From Malurus cyaneus samueli (Eukaryota; Chordata; Aves; Passeriformes; Maluridae): DNA of 64,000 nt. A model generated the notes under the pieces. That model saw only the letters and a program-made list of their open reading frames with translations. It was not told where the DNA came from and did no database searches. The translations under genes and the position numbers were made by a program. Location of the stretch: the NCBI GenBank assembly GCA_009741485.1, contig CM019217.1:43683279-43747278 (forward strand), given 5' to 3'. Positions 41,201-51,843 of the stretch are shown here, piece by piece. The first letter of the stretch is position 1. The number at the start of each line of letters is the position of its first letter.

Positions 41201-44200
41201 TTGAAATTCCAGTTGTTGATGCTATTTTCTTTTAAAGGCCAATTTCAGGGAATAAATCTTTCTTTATAAAGCACAGAACTGATGCCTGGGAAAATAAGGA
41301 CTAAATTCTTTCATTCTCCTGCTTCAGACCTAATAATCCTCAACAAAATTTCTACCAACCAGGCTACAGGCTTCACTCAGTAAAAGTACAGGTTTATGTT
41401 TTCTTTCTCTGAAGTCTACAATGTAAGGGGAGAACCCACAGATTAAACCATCCAGATGGGAAGTAAAGGACTGAATCAGCTCTGCAATCTGTTACTCTCT
41501 GCATTCCTCTAAGAAAGCGAGATGTTCCTCCAACCTTTTTGTATTCCAACAGGTGACATCTAACATGAAATATGTTACTAAGCACTGGAAACGAAAACAG
41601 TGCTTTGAAGCAAACCAGGCAGCCTTACTCAGTTCTGCAGGACAAGTTATTTGGCCTGTATCTTCATGCTCACTTTATAAGGCTGGGCACCCACAAATGA
41701 CACTCTGCAGCACTTGATTTCAGGAAAACAAAGTTCTCTGGATCTCAGACACAATTTGTCAAACTGGCGTCTTGCATCATTTGTAAAAACTGTCTGATTA
41801 AATTAACAGCTTTTCATTGAAACAAAACATGCATCTTACTTTGTGTTTAAGGCCATAATTCACTTCCAGTTCCATGAGCAGCACGCTCTTTCGCACATTT
41901 AAAGTCTTCTGGAGTTCATCAAAAGTGGAATGAATGTCATCTACAATGCTAGCCTTTTGGTTGGTTAACTGGTGTATGATTTCAGATATAAAATGAAGTG
42001 CTGAGTCAATCTCTGGAAGCCTGGGGGAAGAATTAAATTACAAAGATTGCTGTTTCAAAAATCATTAAACATTGGCCCTTGCCCTGGAATCTTTTGATTA
42101 AACCCTCTCATCAGCAGGCTGTCTTTAAATTTGGTCATTTCCCAGAAGTTCATTCCTTTTATAATCACACAGTGGGTCTGGTCTGATAAAATAAGGCTAA
42201 GCCACAGTCCCCCCCTGAGCAAATCCATCAGACTTTAGACATGATCAACACTGAGGCTTGGATCCTTTGTCTTTTATGCTGTATATCTACTCAAGAAGAT
42301 ATAACTAGCTCTACCCCACTTTTTCTCTTTCTCTAAGCCTTTTTACCATCAAAGTGTTTGTACCAGTCCTTCTAACATACCACACATTGTTTATTTAGCT
42401 ATCATTAAAATCATGACTGGATAGTAGTTTCTTCCTTAGCATTTTATACCCCTTCTTTGGAGCAGATTTGCATTTCTTATAGCCTCTGTTTTAAGAAAGA
42501 GAAATAGGAATCTTTTGCTCTTTTCTCTAACCCCTCACTACATAACACCCAATGGATTTTTTTGTCCTTATGCTAGCCTCACTATGTCCATTTCCTAGAT
42601 AAATACCCATGGCACTACACATTAAAATGTCTACCCCAGTTAGCAAAGGAAAACAGTGATGAAATTAAAACCAGAAAATAGTCAGTGGAGTCTCTGTACC
42701 TTTTGTTGACAGCATCCAATTGGACTTGGAGGGAAGCCTTGTGCTGCTCCACCACATCCTTGAGTGGTACCGTGGGATGCTCTGCGTGTTCTCCCTCTGT
42801 GCATTCCCGGCACATGGCTGTCTCACAGGACTGGCAGTAAAACTCCATCACCTGGAAAAGGTCACAACTCTACACTCAAACATGGCAGCAGTGACATAAC
42901 TCAAAGCACATCTCACCCAGTCTTGAACTAATTTATTATCCAAGCTCTGAGACAAAGCTGCTGTTTTCTTGCACACCAATAATTTACTGCCTAAAAGTTG
43001 GCTGTTATTCTTACATATTTCATATCAAAATGCTCCTCTAAAAGCATTTTGTTCTATCATAAAGTGTCAGAACAGCACCCTGTGAACAATGCTGAACTTC
43101 ACTGCTGGTCCTAACATCATCTTTATACTGTCAAATAGTAAGTTTTGGTGTCTCTCTTACGTACTCCATGAAACAAATGAAAAAAAATAGGCATTCAATT
43201 ACCCTCACTAACTCGATCCTTAGTTTTCCCATAGGGTCTGACAAAGAAAGTGTAAACTTAAGCTCATTTTGATAACAGGTCTACCCTTGGAACACAAACT
43301 CAATGGAAGCCATCAAACACCATGTTTATTTGTTAGAGAAAAGCACCCTAAACAAACCAACGTGCTACATGGAAAAATCTCCGTATCCCATTACTAATCC
43401 CTTAAAACCATTAAAACCTCATATCTGAGATTATAAGAGGAGTGCTAATCTACACTTGAAAGAGGAGAAGATTATTTCAACCTGTTAAGTACCCAGCAAG
43501 ATGCTCTTTAGAGATAAAAATCGATCTTTACATGTTACAGATACCCCAAAATCTGAATATATTCATGAAGGGAAAGAAACAGAGAAGTGCTGTGCTCAAA
43601 ATCATATGTTAGTCAAAATAATGCACATGTATGCAAATTTGGCATGAGACTTTCTTTTACAGCCAGGAAGTCCTTGGGCACAAAACATTTTAGGCTTATT
43701 AAAAAGGATATAAGGAATTTCATAGTATGTGCTTCAAAGCAAGACATTGGCAGCTCTTTTGCATTCAGAGCATAGCATCAGAATCTTGAATAATTCAGCT
43801 GATGCTTCTGGCACTGAGACATCTTGCACAAAGATGGTTGTGCTGGAGTTGTTGGTTGATGAGATGGTTGTGTAGAACCAGCTGTTTTCAGGTGAGCAGA
43901 GGGATTTGTAACAGCGCTGTGCAAAATAGCTGGCTGCTCCGAGGCATCTTGAGAATTAAGGAGGGGGAAGCAAGAACCATGATTTGCACGTGGCTATTAG
44001 CATTAACAGGGATTTTCCTCTGATAAGCTCCTTTTCGTCTTATTCCCATTCTTCCCTCTTATCTCAATTCACAAGATGCAGAATTCACATGCAATGAGGG
44101 TTTAGTCATTTGTTGGCCACTTGTGTAAACCACTTCAGAGAAAATTTAAAAGTTGCTCCAAATAACCTCCAATTTGTAACATCAAATAAATCAGCAAGGG

Positions 44201-47200
44201 GGGAAAAAGTAGATCTTCTAAACAATGTCAACCCTCATGAACACTACTCCAGTCACTGTGAATTCAGCAGTCTCATTTTAGTAGATCCTCTGAGGCCTGA
44301 TAGTTACTTTGGTAGGCACTGTGATGTGATGCATTCTTACAGTGCATAGAGGAAATGAGTTAAACAGAGTTTAGGATTTAAGTTCTTTTCAAAGGCTTCA
44401 AAAGTCTGCAATCAGAAACAGCCAAAAGGGAGAATATTTTATTAGGAGACCCTAAAATCATCTTATATGGTCAAAAAAAGAATTAATTTCTTCTGACTTA
44501 GTGTCCAAAACACATCTTTCTGCCTCTTCATAATTTAATGCCTAGGTTCAAGATATTTCAACAAGCCCTTTATTTATTCAGTATTATTATCTCTGGATAC
44601 AGGGATTAGAATAATTCAATAATTCTGTTTTCTATTCTGTTTTCTATTAAACACCCCATAAAAACATTATATTTGCAGCCCCATATATAAGAAAGGAAGT
44701 ATCTCATTGGCATGTTAAAGTTTAGCCTAAACAACATTATTCCTCTTTATTCAAGCATCAGAGAAACACATAATCCCAAATGATAATAGCAAACAGATCA
44801 TGAAGACCTAATGTGTATGTCTGCATAGAAACAAATGTCTTTGCCTCAAATTCAAAATGTATTGACAGAAGCAGCTTTCATTTCCCACAATGATTTTTGG
44901 ATTGGGCACAACTGAAAGAGAAGGAAAACCTACTATCAATACAATTTGGGCTTCAACTGATCAGACAGGCTGATTTCCTAAGGTGGTTTTTTTTTTTTCC
45001 CTAGCATTTCTTAATCAGGTAAGACATGTGTTACTGGCTTTTCATCTCTCCCCTCCATGCTCAACATGGACATCACATTTTGTGGCCTTCCAAGAAAATA
45101 TTTCATTATGACAGGTTTGCTTAACAAAACATCTCAGAAAATGACATTTGCCTGAACCTCTCCTTTCCAAATTCAAGAAAGCTCTTGGGCACGATATACT
45201 ATGGCGTCCAGCACTGGCTACAGCTGTATGTCCACTCAATTCAACAAGAACATTCCCATCAGCTGTAATGAAATGCGAATCAATACCCACTGGTTCTGAA
45301 TTACCATCCACTAATTCCCACATTAAACCAGACCACCATATTTCAGCACAATGATGTAACTAGAGACATATGTGTATCTTCACTGTAAATCAACTGAATT
45401 TACATAAACTTTAAAATCTGCATAATCAAGGATGCAAGTACTTCTGAACTGGATTTCACAAAGCAAAGACACACTAATTCCAGCTCTCCAAATTTCAGAT
45501 CTTGAAGGAAAAGCTCTCATCAGTTACAAGCCCCTCTTCTCTAAAATCACATATGAATAATCACATTGCTCATTTTCTGCTTTCTGTATGTTTGAACAAA
45601 AAGTGCAGCATAGAGAAGAAGGATGAGTCAGTTCATTGCCACCCACCTTCCTCATGTCACACGCACAATTAATTCCTCTGTCCCAGGGCTAGTGTGTACC
45701 TTGGCTTTGTATGTTTTGGCTTTCAGAAGAATGCAAGTTTGAATTACCTGAGGGCACTTCTGAGATACCTGATAAAATTTAGCAAGTGAGTTTTTCTCCT
45801 CCCTAGTCACAGCTTCTACCTTACGCATGCTATAAACCTGAACACTTAAGGCAAATTTTTACAACTGTAAAAAGTATTGCAACTGTCATGACTTAAATAA
45901 CATGCTTATATAGACATGACCCACCCGAACCCCTTGTATGACTTTCTAATTCAGTCACATATGATTGTCAGTCACACTATTGCTTCTTAACTGCATTAAA
46001 TTCTCCCTGTGAGGCAGAACAAAATGTCACCAGCAGTGAGCTCAGTTTATTAGTTCTAATGCACATTAAGAGTCTTGCTTTGACATTGGCCTCGACACAC
46101 TAAATGTTGCAGAGCACAGAAAAAATATATTCCACTTTAATGGAATACACAGGTAAGTGACATGGTGGGAAATACCATGTGAGGTGAGGAGAAAAAACAA
46201 GGGTTTAAAAGGTATGATATGAAGTCATTTCATCAGAATTTCAACGATAGGTGATTTTTCATTTTTTGAAGAGAAGCATACAAGCAGTAAGCAACACCTC
46301 CACAAGTTCAGGAAATGTTTTTGTAAGCAAGATCTTATGTCTGTCAAGTTGCCAAGCTATGCTATGATCTTTTGAAGAAAAGCTAGTCAGAGATAAAGTA
46401 TTCTCGCTTTTTAAAAGTTTGATACCATGTATCCTTTCTTGTTATACTCTAGAGGCAGAAAATATATTACCCCACCTTCTACATTGTAAAAACATGGATC
46501 CCCAATTCTGAACTGGTTTTCAGTTCAAATTCAAATAAAACCCAAATACAGACATTTCAGAATAGGTGACTGCAAAGAGGCTACACCACTCATTACACTC
46601 TATGGAGTAATGGAGTTAAAATTTAAATACCTTCCCTGCCCTGGCTGCTGTACCTGCTCCTGATTGCAGATTGGTTTTTCCAATCCAGAATGCTTTTATA
46701 CACAACAAGGTGTTTGGCAGCTAAGAATAAAGCCAATCTTATTTCAATGTGTAGGCAGAAGATAAGAATCTTTTAGAAGGTGCAAAAGTTCTATTTGTGC
46801 CCTATTACCCTGATTTAACAACATACATTTGTGCTCCATGTCAGGTCAAAATCAGAAAGCATTTTTTATAGTTCAGGCACAGGAAACCATCTTTTATATT
46901 AAGGTACTACAAGCTAAGTTTCATTTTTCATAAGAATACACAGAACAAAGATGCCACAACAGTGGATGGGAGGATGTGCATAGAAGGAATAAAAATAAAC
47001 ATACGTACATATGGAAAATGTGAGTGATGGCAATAGGGGACCAGCTGGGAAGGGAATGTGGCTAATCTACATGGCCTGAGGAAGGCTAAGTTACAAGCAG
47101 ACAAACAAACAAACGAGAAAGTATCCCTGCATCACTTTCTATCTCATTTTAATCAGAGTTTTAAGTCAGGATGGCTGAAATTATTAAAACAATTGTTTAC

Positions 47201-50200
47201 ACAGAAACTTCTTTTCAAACTAATATGAAGAAAAAATGGGTAATATTTAAAAGAAATATATTTGAGGCAAATAGTAAAAATACAACGGGTCTTACCCTAC
47301 CCAAGCAATATGTAAAAATTAACAGAGGGTGGATTTAGCGAAGAATGACTGCTGATTCTGTAAAGGCATTCTCCTCCAGCTGCCAGCTCAATCCTTTTTC
47401 ACTTCCTGAAGCCCCCAGCAAAGCTACTAGCAGCCAGGCACTTAGAATCATAGAGTACCCTGAGCTGGAAGGGACCTATAAGGATTATAAGCCCTGCCCA
47501 GGACCACCCCAGGAGTCACACCACGTGCCTGAAAGCATTGTCCAGACACTTGAACTCTGGCAGGCTTGGTGCTGTGACCGCTTCCCTGGGGAGCACATTC
47601 CAGGGAACATGTTCTGGGTGAAGATTTTTTAGCATTTCCTAATATCTAACCTACTGGCCACACAGCACTCTTGTATCCTGAACCTACAAAGTCAGCACAT
47701 CCCATTTCCCTCGCAGCCAGACCCACCTGGCCAGCCCTAAGCAGCTCTCCCCAGTCTTACCTCAACTCCTCCCATCACAAGGACTAATGTGTGCACTTAG
47801 CTTTTCATTTGCTAGCTTCACAAAGCTTTAAATTGGAGTCATCCTCAGGCTATCCCCAACCCTCCCAGATACTGAATCGAGAGGATGCTCCCATCACACA
47901 CTAATCAGCATCCTAAATGGCATGCTATGTTTCAAGGCAAGACAAGTAAGTTTAGAGGACTTACAAATACATCTTCCCCTATAAAGGAATTCTCAGAGAG
48001 TTATAAAGTGACATATTTTTGATCGTAGACAAGCCAGGTTTTTCTAAATATACCCCAAGAATAAGCAGATGATAATTTAAAATACCAAACAAGTAATGCC
48101 TTAATTTTGACTTTTTTTCTGCATTTCACAATTAAATGGCTCCTATCAGAATGGCTAAGTCAGAAAATTACTAGAATTAATTTTAAAGAGAGCAAATAAA
48201 ATGCAAACAAAAACTAGGAAGGTATTAATCAGTAACCACTAAACACATAGGTATAGTACACATTAAAAAAAGTTACACCAGTTATTCATTAATCAGAGTG
48301 CACAGCATCAGTTCTGCAAGTCCACCTAATTCCAGCAGAGAAGGAACTGAGCTATTCCTCTGTTACAATAATCATTGCCCATCAGCTGAATTACTCCTAT
48401 ACAACCAATGCACCTACACTGGGTATCAAGTAAAACTTGATTAAAGAAATCCTCAGAAAGCTGTCTTAAACTACTTACACATATTTCTTGGCTTGCATAG
48501 AAGCACAGCATTCAGTTTACAACACAGCACCACTGAGTTTTGCAACGTGGTCTACTTACATGTTTGCATAAGCTTGGCTATGAGTCAGGAGCTCATATGC
48601 CTATCATGAAGTTACACAGGTTAGCACTGAAAATTGTGAAGTAAGCAGAGTTAGGGCCATTCTTGCAGTAATCTGTGAATGTTTACTCAGCTGGGGGCAC
48701 TTGCCAATAAATACACTGATATGATTTGAGGATGTATTTGGGGACACGCTAGATAAAAAGTGTAGGTGGAAGGAAAAAACAAAGCAGCCTCTTCGAACTG
48801 ATAGGAAAGACCCACAAAACACTGCAGATAAACAAAAGCTCTCAGTTTCTAGTCTGGACTGATCCAAAGCATCCTAAGTTAGGACTCACTTTCATTTGCC
48901 TCTGTTATATTCACAGTTTTGGTACTGCCTCATTACCCAGTGTGCAGGTGAGTTAAATGCCTCAGGTCCTTGTCACATGTTGCCTAAACAAACACACAGG
49001 TCCCCACAGCAACAGTTGATGCTACAAGCAAGAGCTATGGAAACCCTACACAAGGAAGTAAAGGCACAAGGTTCAGTGCTTGCAGGGCAACAATTTTGAC
49101 CAAACGTGCCAAAAGACAGTATCATCCCATACGATTGCAAAGATGAAATAATACCCTGACTACTTTAAGATGCTCCACTAAGAGTATTTGAGTCAATTAG
49201 AAGAATCACTCGTCTTTTTGCTGATACATTACAAAATCAAAGAATTAGTGTAATTCCACTTCCCCTGCTATCTTTTTAGAAAAAAATCTCCACAAAACCC
49301 AGGCAAGTCAGCACACATCAATACCTGCACGTAACACAGGAGGCCATCACACTTACATTTCCATCATGATTGGGGCAAGAGAGTGGTTTGCCTGCAGCAA
49401 CAGCAGTGACAGTCTCCAAGATGGAGGACTCCTCAATGCTGCTGTCCGGTGTTTGCTGCAGGACATCCATCAGGTTGGTAATAAAGAAGTTGTTCTGGAG
49501 TGCAGAAACCCCTTTCTCTGGCAGAATGGAGGTCTGGCGGCACACGGGGCAGGAAAGGGTTAAGCTATGGGCTGGAATGTAATTCTGTAAACACCTATGG
49601 GGAAGGAAGGTGGAAGGAGAAAGAAAAGAAAAGTATCATCAAAGAGGGAAAAAAACCCTCTTCTTCAGTGAAAGAGCTAGTTTGAAATATTGCTACCCCT
49701 ATTTATAAAAGGAAAAGTACATCCAACAGGCTTTGAAACAAAAGTGGTTCTGGGGAATATTTTCTCCTTTAAACCTTTTTAACACTGCCACAGGAAAGAA
49801 CGGTTCAATAAGCAGGCATCATTAAAAGAGTTATATGCCTTTTTTTGATATATTTGTGCAGCTGATCCTTGCTACCAGACACCTACTGCATTCTGCACAT
49901 AGGACAGTAAAAAAATAGAAACTAACAGATAAAGCCTGACAGACTTGAAGTTACATCAAATTTTTGAGCCTGTGCCTTTAACTGACTAACCGGTGGTTGA
50001 CCCTTGTCTTTCCAACAGAATCTCCTTTAATAACTTGGATTTGTGGGTTTAGTGTTTCAGAGGTAAAACATGGTCCCAATGAAACCAAAGGAAATTTTTT
50101 TCATTTATTTCAATTAGGAAAGTTATTTGGCAGCTAGCCACAATCAACAGAGCTTTCTTTACAACATAAGGAACTACCTGTTAGGTTATCACAATTTATG

Positions 50201-51843
50201 TTAAGGGGAGTTTTGGAGGAAATTTTTGTGTTTTATTGGGGGGGGGGCAGTGTCAGTGAAAAAAAAAAATCACAGAGTATAAATCTGACACAAAAGTTCA
50301 ACAGCAATATCCAGCAGGCTGGCCTAGGTGAGACAATGCCACTTTTGGCCTTGCAAATGAAGTTAACAGCTGCTGGGCATGCAACATTTATTTGCATGCA
50401 ATATACTATACTCAGTATGGTCCTGTAAGCAGGAGCAGATTTGCAGAATGCAGTTCTTAAGGGGAGTAGTGCTACACCAAATTCCTCATGAGATGCCAAC
50501 CGAGAAAGTGTGACCTCACACAGCTCCACGGCTCTTATCCTTTTCCAAGAGCTTTGGTTGCACCACTCTCCATCTTTCCCTGGCAGCCCTCCTCCTGACC
50601 TCCCAGTAAGGGCTCTGTGAAAGGAGAGCTTATGCTCTGCACATCAGTGCTGCAGTGGAAGAGTTCTTCCAGCCTCTCTCCATAACCAGATCAGCCTAAG
50701 AGGATTACAGTGAAAACCAGAAGCTGACCTTAGGTTTGACACATTAACAGAAGTCAGGAAATTTAACACATGATGGTGAAAAATCTTATCTTACTGACTT
50801 CAGTCAGAGTTTCACTGCAGCCTTTTTTAATGCTGGGATTTCCTATTTTTCTACAAAAGACCAGTTCTTCTGTCACAGTCAGTGATCCACAATTTTTCTT
50901 TTACCCTGTGCAAAGTTAAAGATTCACACAACAATTCTAGCTAAGAGGTGGAAACATCCTAAATTAAGTAAATATTCACACCACATACCATTTATAAAAA
51001 TTCTCCTGCCATCCAATATACATTCCAGAGTTGCATCCCATCATCGGATGAAGAACCCTAACCACTAATTCTTCAGCTAACTTTTCTGCAGATGTTGTAT
51101 TTTCTCCACAATTTGATGGATAATGCAACATTAAAGTATCATTATGTATATTCAATTAGTTCAGCTGAACACAGTAAAAGGCAGGTTGCTGGTTTATAAC
51201 ATTTCTTTTCAGAGAATTTCCCCACTTCAGTCAACTGAACTGCAGAATAATGAAGACATTTAATCACAGGTTATTAATAATGTATATATCATGTCTAACC
51301 CTTGGACATTAAAAGATGGGATAATTACTTACTGGCTTACTAAACCAACAAAGAATGGATTTTTATTGTTTCTAATTATATGCAAATCAGAATAAATTTG
51401 AGACCATTAATTTGAGGTCCAAATTCTGGCTATCATCACCTTTCACATTGTTGTAACGGTATTCATTAGTTTAATTGGATTTACTTTTTGTTTACTCTTG
51501 CATAAAGGGAATGTATTCCAAATAAGCCACTGCTGCCTCTTCTTCCTGTCTGCCACAAATGTGTTTTTTTACATCCCTGCCCCTCCCGTCTTCTCAGAGT
51601 TTATCATGCCTTAACATGACATTTACGAGCAAAGGGGAAAGTCCCTGCCTTGCCCTGTGCTTGCTGCACGACACCAATCCTGAGTTACCCACATGAGGAA
51701 AGCACTTACCTCTCACAGAAAGTGTGCAGGCAGGGAAGTACTTTGGGGTTCTTGTAACGGTCCAGGCATATGCTGCAAATCAGAAACTGCTTGTCAATCT
51801 GACGGACCACAGGACTTGGGATGTTGGAGCCTTCACTGGCCAT
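17100..51843 (-). CDS. TRIM2: TRIM2, tripartite motif-containing E3 ubiquitin ligase (complete short-isoform CDS)
   Basis: Eleven minus-strand exons (51843-51710, 49594-49357, 42851-42700, 42020-41840, 38767-38044, 31065-30962, 29807-29640, 22965-22797, 21083-21013, 18419-18279, 17252-17100) join in phase to 744 residues, the length I recall for human TRIM2. The RING is at about 23-64 (C23xxC26, C38xH40, C43xxC46, C60xxC63). B-box 2 is at about 113-154 (C118, H121, C130, C133, C138, C141, H146, H149). A coiled coil follows to about 320, then a filamin repeat at about 320-421 and six NHL repeats at about 473-743 forming a beta-propeller. TRIM2 is a cytoplasmic RING E3 that ubiquitinates neurofilament light chain and Bim; human loss causes an axonal neuropathy. 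No frameshift, internal stop or missing zinc ligand is seen. Start choice: an in-frame TAG at 51879-51877 lies 12 codons upstream of this ATG. Confidence 0.97.
17253..18278 (-). other. TRIM2: TRIM2 intron between NHL-6 and NHL-5 exons
   Basis: A 1.0-kb AT-rich intron with no recognisable repeat or embedded gene. Confidence 0.8.
18279..18419 (-). CDS. TRIM2: TRIM2 exon: NHL repeat 5
   Basis: These 141 nt are 47 codons in phase 0: [20 protein letters not shown], then [20 protein letters not shown] and WGNSRIQ. The acceptor CAG is at 18422-18420. The donor GTAGAA departs from the consensus at +4 to +6. Confidence 0.95.
18420..21012 (-). other. TRIM2: TRIM2 intron between NHL-5 and NHL-4 exons
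   Basis: A 2.6-kb intron with a T-rich tract at 19732-19774. Open frames at 18901-19218 plus and 20005-20359 minus show no domain and are read as chance. Confidence 0.75.
19732..19774. repeat. T-rich low-complexity tract
   Basis: Nearly continuous T with scattered A and G over about 43 bp. In plus orientation it resembles a polypyrimidine tract, but it is antisense to TRIM2. Confidence 0.9.
21013..21083 (-). CDS. TRIM2: TRIM2 exon: NHL repeat 4, inner strands
   Basis: These 71 nt complete Gly624 and encode 23 residues: [20 protein letters not shown], then SVK. This is the smallest internal coding exon. The acceptor CAG is at 21086-21084; the donor GTACTG is weak. Confidence 0.95.
21084..22796 (-). 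other. TRIM2: TRIM2 intron between NHL-4 and NHL-3 exons
   Basis: A 1.7-kb AT-rich intron with an imperfect ATT/AAT repeat near 21990-22025. I see nothing else in it. Confidence 0.75.
22797..22965 (-). CDS. TRIM2: TRIM2 exon: NHL repeat 3 and start of 4
   Basis: These 169 nt are 56 codons plus 1 nt: [20 protein letters not shown], then [20 protein letters not shown] and [16 protein letters not shown]. The acceptor TAG is at 22968-22966 and the donor GTACAC at 22796-22791. Confidence 0.95.
24495..24650 (-). mobile_element. CR1 LINE 3' end fragment, minus orientation
   Basis: It starts with the reverse-complemented CR1 tail AATCATAAAATCATTTAGGC, then TGGAAAAGCCCTCTGAGTC, CATTAACCTCACACTGTCAT and AAACCATGTCCCC, in the order of an avian CR1 3' end. 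It is diverged and strongly truncated. It lies in the same orientation as TRIM2. Confidence 0.85.
25883..25907 (+). repeat. A25 homopolymer
   Basis: An uninterrupted run of 25 A. It could be the tail of a retrocopy, but nothing upstream is recognisable as one and no target-site duplication was found by eye. Confidence 0.9.
26411..26456. repeat. 23-bp perfect tandem duplication
   Basis: Two adjacent identical 23-bp units starting CTTCACTAGTTTTGAACACC. It appears to be a recent local duplication in an intron. Confidence 0.95.
26535..26678 (+). mobile_element. MIR-like ancient SINE (CORE-SINE/L2-tail) fragment
   Basis: The stretch CTTTTATAGGTGAGGAAAAT, AAGCACTGAGAAGTGAAAAG, GAAGGTCATAGTCACCCA and GTGGCATAGCCAGGAAC follows the order of the MIR core and 3' part as I recall it (TTACAGATGAGGAAACTGAG, GCACAGAGAGGTTAAGT, AAGGTCACACAG, GGCAGAGCCRGGA). 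It is strongly diverged, as expected for an amniote-age insertion. Confidence 0.55.
27325..27480 (-). mobile_element. CR1 LINE 3' fragment, minus orientation, degraded
   Basis: AGGAAAGGGACCCACTCACC and AAGGATCATTGAGTCCAACT, then CCTGCACCACC, match the reverse-complemented 3' region of avian CR1 just inside its tail. The tail octamers are lost. The right edge merges into C-rich sequence and is uncertain. Confidence 0.7.
27360..27740. other. C-rich, CpG-poor low-complexity patch
   Basis: About 380 bp dominated by CCC, CACACC and CTGTGCCC motifs in an AT-rich intron. It allows overlapping open frames on both strands with no protein-like character. It may be a decayed tandem repeat or the continuation of the adjoining CR1 copy. 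Confidence 0.5.
29640..29807 (-). CDS. TRIM2: TRIM2 exon: NHL repeat 2 and start of 3
   Basis: These 168 nt are exactly 56 codons in phase 0. They encode [20 protein letters not shown], the blade [20 protein letters not shown], and [16 protein letters not shown]. The acceptor CAG is at 29810-29808 and the donor GTATGC at 29639-29634. Confidence 0.95.
29808..30961 (-). other. TRIM2: TRIM2 intron between NHL-2 and NHL-1 exons
   Basis: A 1.15-kb intron carrying a MIR-like fragment at about 30040-30175. I see no other feature. Confidence 0.8.
30040..30175 (+). mobile_element. MIR-like ancient SINE (CORE-SINE/L2-tail) fragment
   Basis: AAAGTACTTCACAAACATTA, then AGTATTATTCCCTTACTAGA and AATGAGGAAACTGAGGCACT, then GAGTGACTCAGCCACAGTCC, line up in order with the recalled MIR/L2 core. 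The GAGGAAACTGAGGCAC block is intact. This is the better preserved of the two copies. Confidence 0.65.
30962..31065 (-). CDS. TRIM2: TRIM2 exon: NHL repeat 1
   Basis: These 104 nt complete Gly477 and encode 34 residues, [20 protein letters not shown] then [14 protein letters not shown]. The GxF..P/L.GVA..-G.I.IADS.N pattern is typical of an NHL blade. The acceptor TAG is at 31068-31066 and the donor GTATGA at 30961-30956. Confidence 0.95.
31066..38043 (-). other. TRIM2: TRIM2 intron between NHL-1 and filamin exons
   Basis: A 7.0-kb intron, the largest between coding exons. It carries one long CR1 fragment (about 35045-35738). Short open frames elsewhere (for example 33551-33844 plus and 35799-36155 minus) are unassigned and probably chance. 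Confidence 0.75.
35045..35738 (+). mobile_element. CR1 LINE 3' fragment, plus orientation
   Basis: The longest CR1 copy in the window. Landmarks in order are GGACCTGGGGATCTTGGTGG, CCAGCAGTGTGCCC, GTGTTCAGTTCTGGGCTCCT, CAGGTCCAGTGCAGGGTGAC, GAGAGGGGACCTCATCAACA, GAACTTCTTCACTGTGCAGG and GGTCCCTTCCAACC, with a decayed tail GCAATTCTGTGA. It spans the end of ORF2 (reverse transcriptase C-terminal region) and the 3' UTR, and is broken by stops and deletions. It lies antisense to TRIM2. Confidence 0.93.
38044..38767 (-). CDS. TRIM2: TRIM2 exon: end of coiled coil, filamin repeat, hinge
   Basis: The largest coding exon, 724 nt: 241 residues plus 1 nt. It begins [20 protein letters not shown] and runs through the filamin/ABP280 repeat (core [20 protein letters not shown], later [15 protein letters not shown]). 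It ends in a basic Ser/Lys-rich linker ([20 protein letters not shown]) before DDLIFRIG leads into the NHL domain. The acceptor CAG is at 38770-38768 and the donor GTAGGT at 38043-38038. Confidence 0.96.
38768..41839 (-). other. TRIM2: TRIM2 intron between filamin and coiled-coil exons
   Basis: A 3.1-kb AT-rich intron. It contains a striking T/G-rich tract at about 39046-39193 and no recognisable mobile element. Confidence 0.75.
39046..39193 (+). repeat. T/G-rich low-complexity tract
   Basis: About 150 bp of almost only T and G on the plus strand, including GGGGGGTTTGGGGG, TTAGGGGCG and (TTTG)n. The transcribed TRIM2 RNA would be A/C-rich here. It produces a Phe/Trp/Gly-rich open frame at 38921-39265 that is a composition artefact. 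Confidence 0.85.
41840..42020 (-). CDS. TRIM2: TRIM2 exon: coiled coil
   Basis: These 181 nt complete Arg175 and encode 60 residues, [20 protein letters not shown] onward, ending NYGLKHK. This is the BBC-type coiled coil that drives TRIM dimerisation. The acceptor CAG is at 42023-42021 and the donor GTAAGA at 41839-41834. Confidence 0.95.
42021..42699 (-). other. TRIM2: TRIM2 intron between coiled-coil and B-box exons
   Basis: A 0.68-kb intron. I see no repeat or embedded feature. Confidence 0.8.
42700..42851 (-). CDS. TRIM2: TRIM2 exon: rest of B-box 2 and start of coiled coil
   Basis: These 152 nt encode 50 residues beginning [20 protein letters not shown], plus 2 nt of Arg175. They carry B-box ligands C130, C133, C138, C141, H146 and H149, then heptad-like [18 protein letters not shown]. 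The acceptor CAG is at 42854-42852 and the donor is GTACAG, weak after +3. Confidence 0.95.
42852..49356 (-). other. TRIM2: TRIM2 intron that splits the B-box
   Basis: A 6.5-kb intron between Asn124 and Val125. It carries one CR1 fragment (47444-47770). The rest is AT-rich with no assignable open frame or RNA. Confidence 0.75.
47444..47770 (-). mobile_element. CR1 LINE 3' end fragment, minus orientation
   Basis: It begins with the reverse-complemented CR1 tail AGAATCATAGAGTACCCTGA and continues GCTGGAAGGGACC, CCTGCCCAGGACCACCCCAG, GAACTCTGGCAGGCTTGGTG, CTGTGACCGCTTCCCTGGGG and CCTAATATCTAACCT. It is well preserved, so it is probably one of the younger copies here. It lies in the same orientation as TRIM2. 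Confidence 0.95.
49357..49594 (-). CDS. TRIM2: TRIM2 exon: second half of RING, linker, first B-box ligands
   Basis: These 238 nt complete the split Arg45 codon and encode [20 protein letters not shown] and 59 further residues, ending LSCPNHDGN. They supply RING ligands C46, C60 and C63 and B-box ligands C118 and H121. The acceptor TAG is at 49597-49595 and the donor GTAAGT at 49356-49351. The open frame beyond the donor is intronic. Confidence 0.95.
49595..51709 (-). other. TRIM2: TRIM2 intron that splits the RING
   Basis: A 2.1-kb intron interrupting the RING at Arg45. It includes a short G run near 50238. I see no mobile element or gene. Confidence 0.8.
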
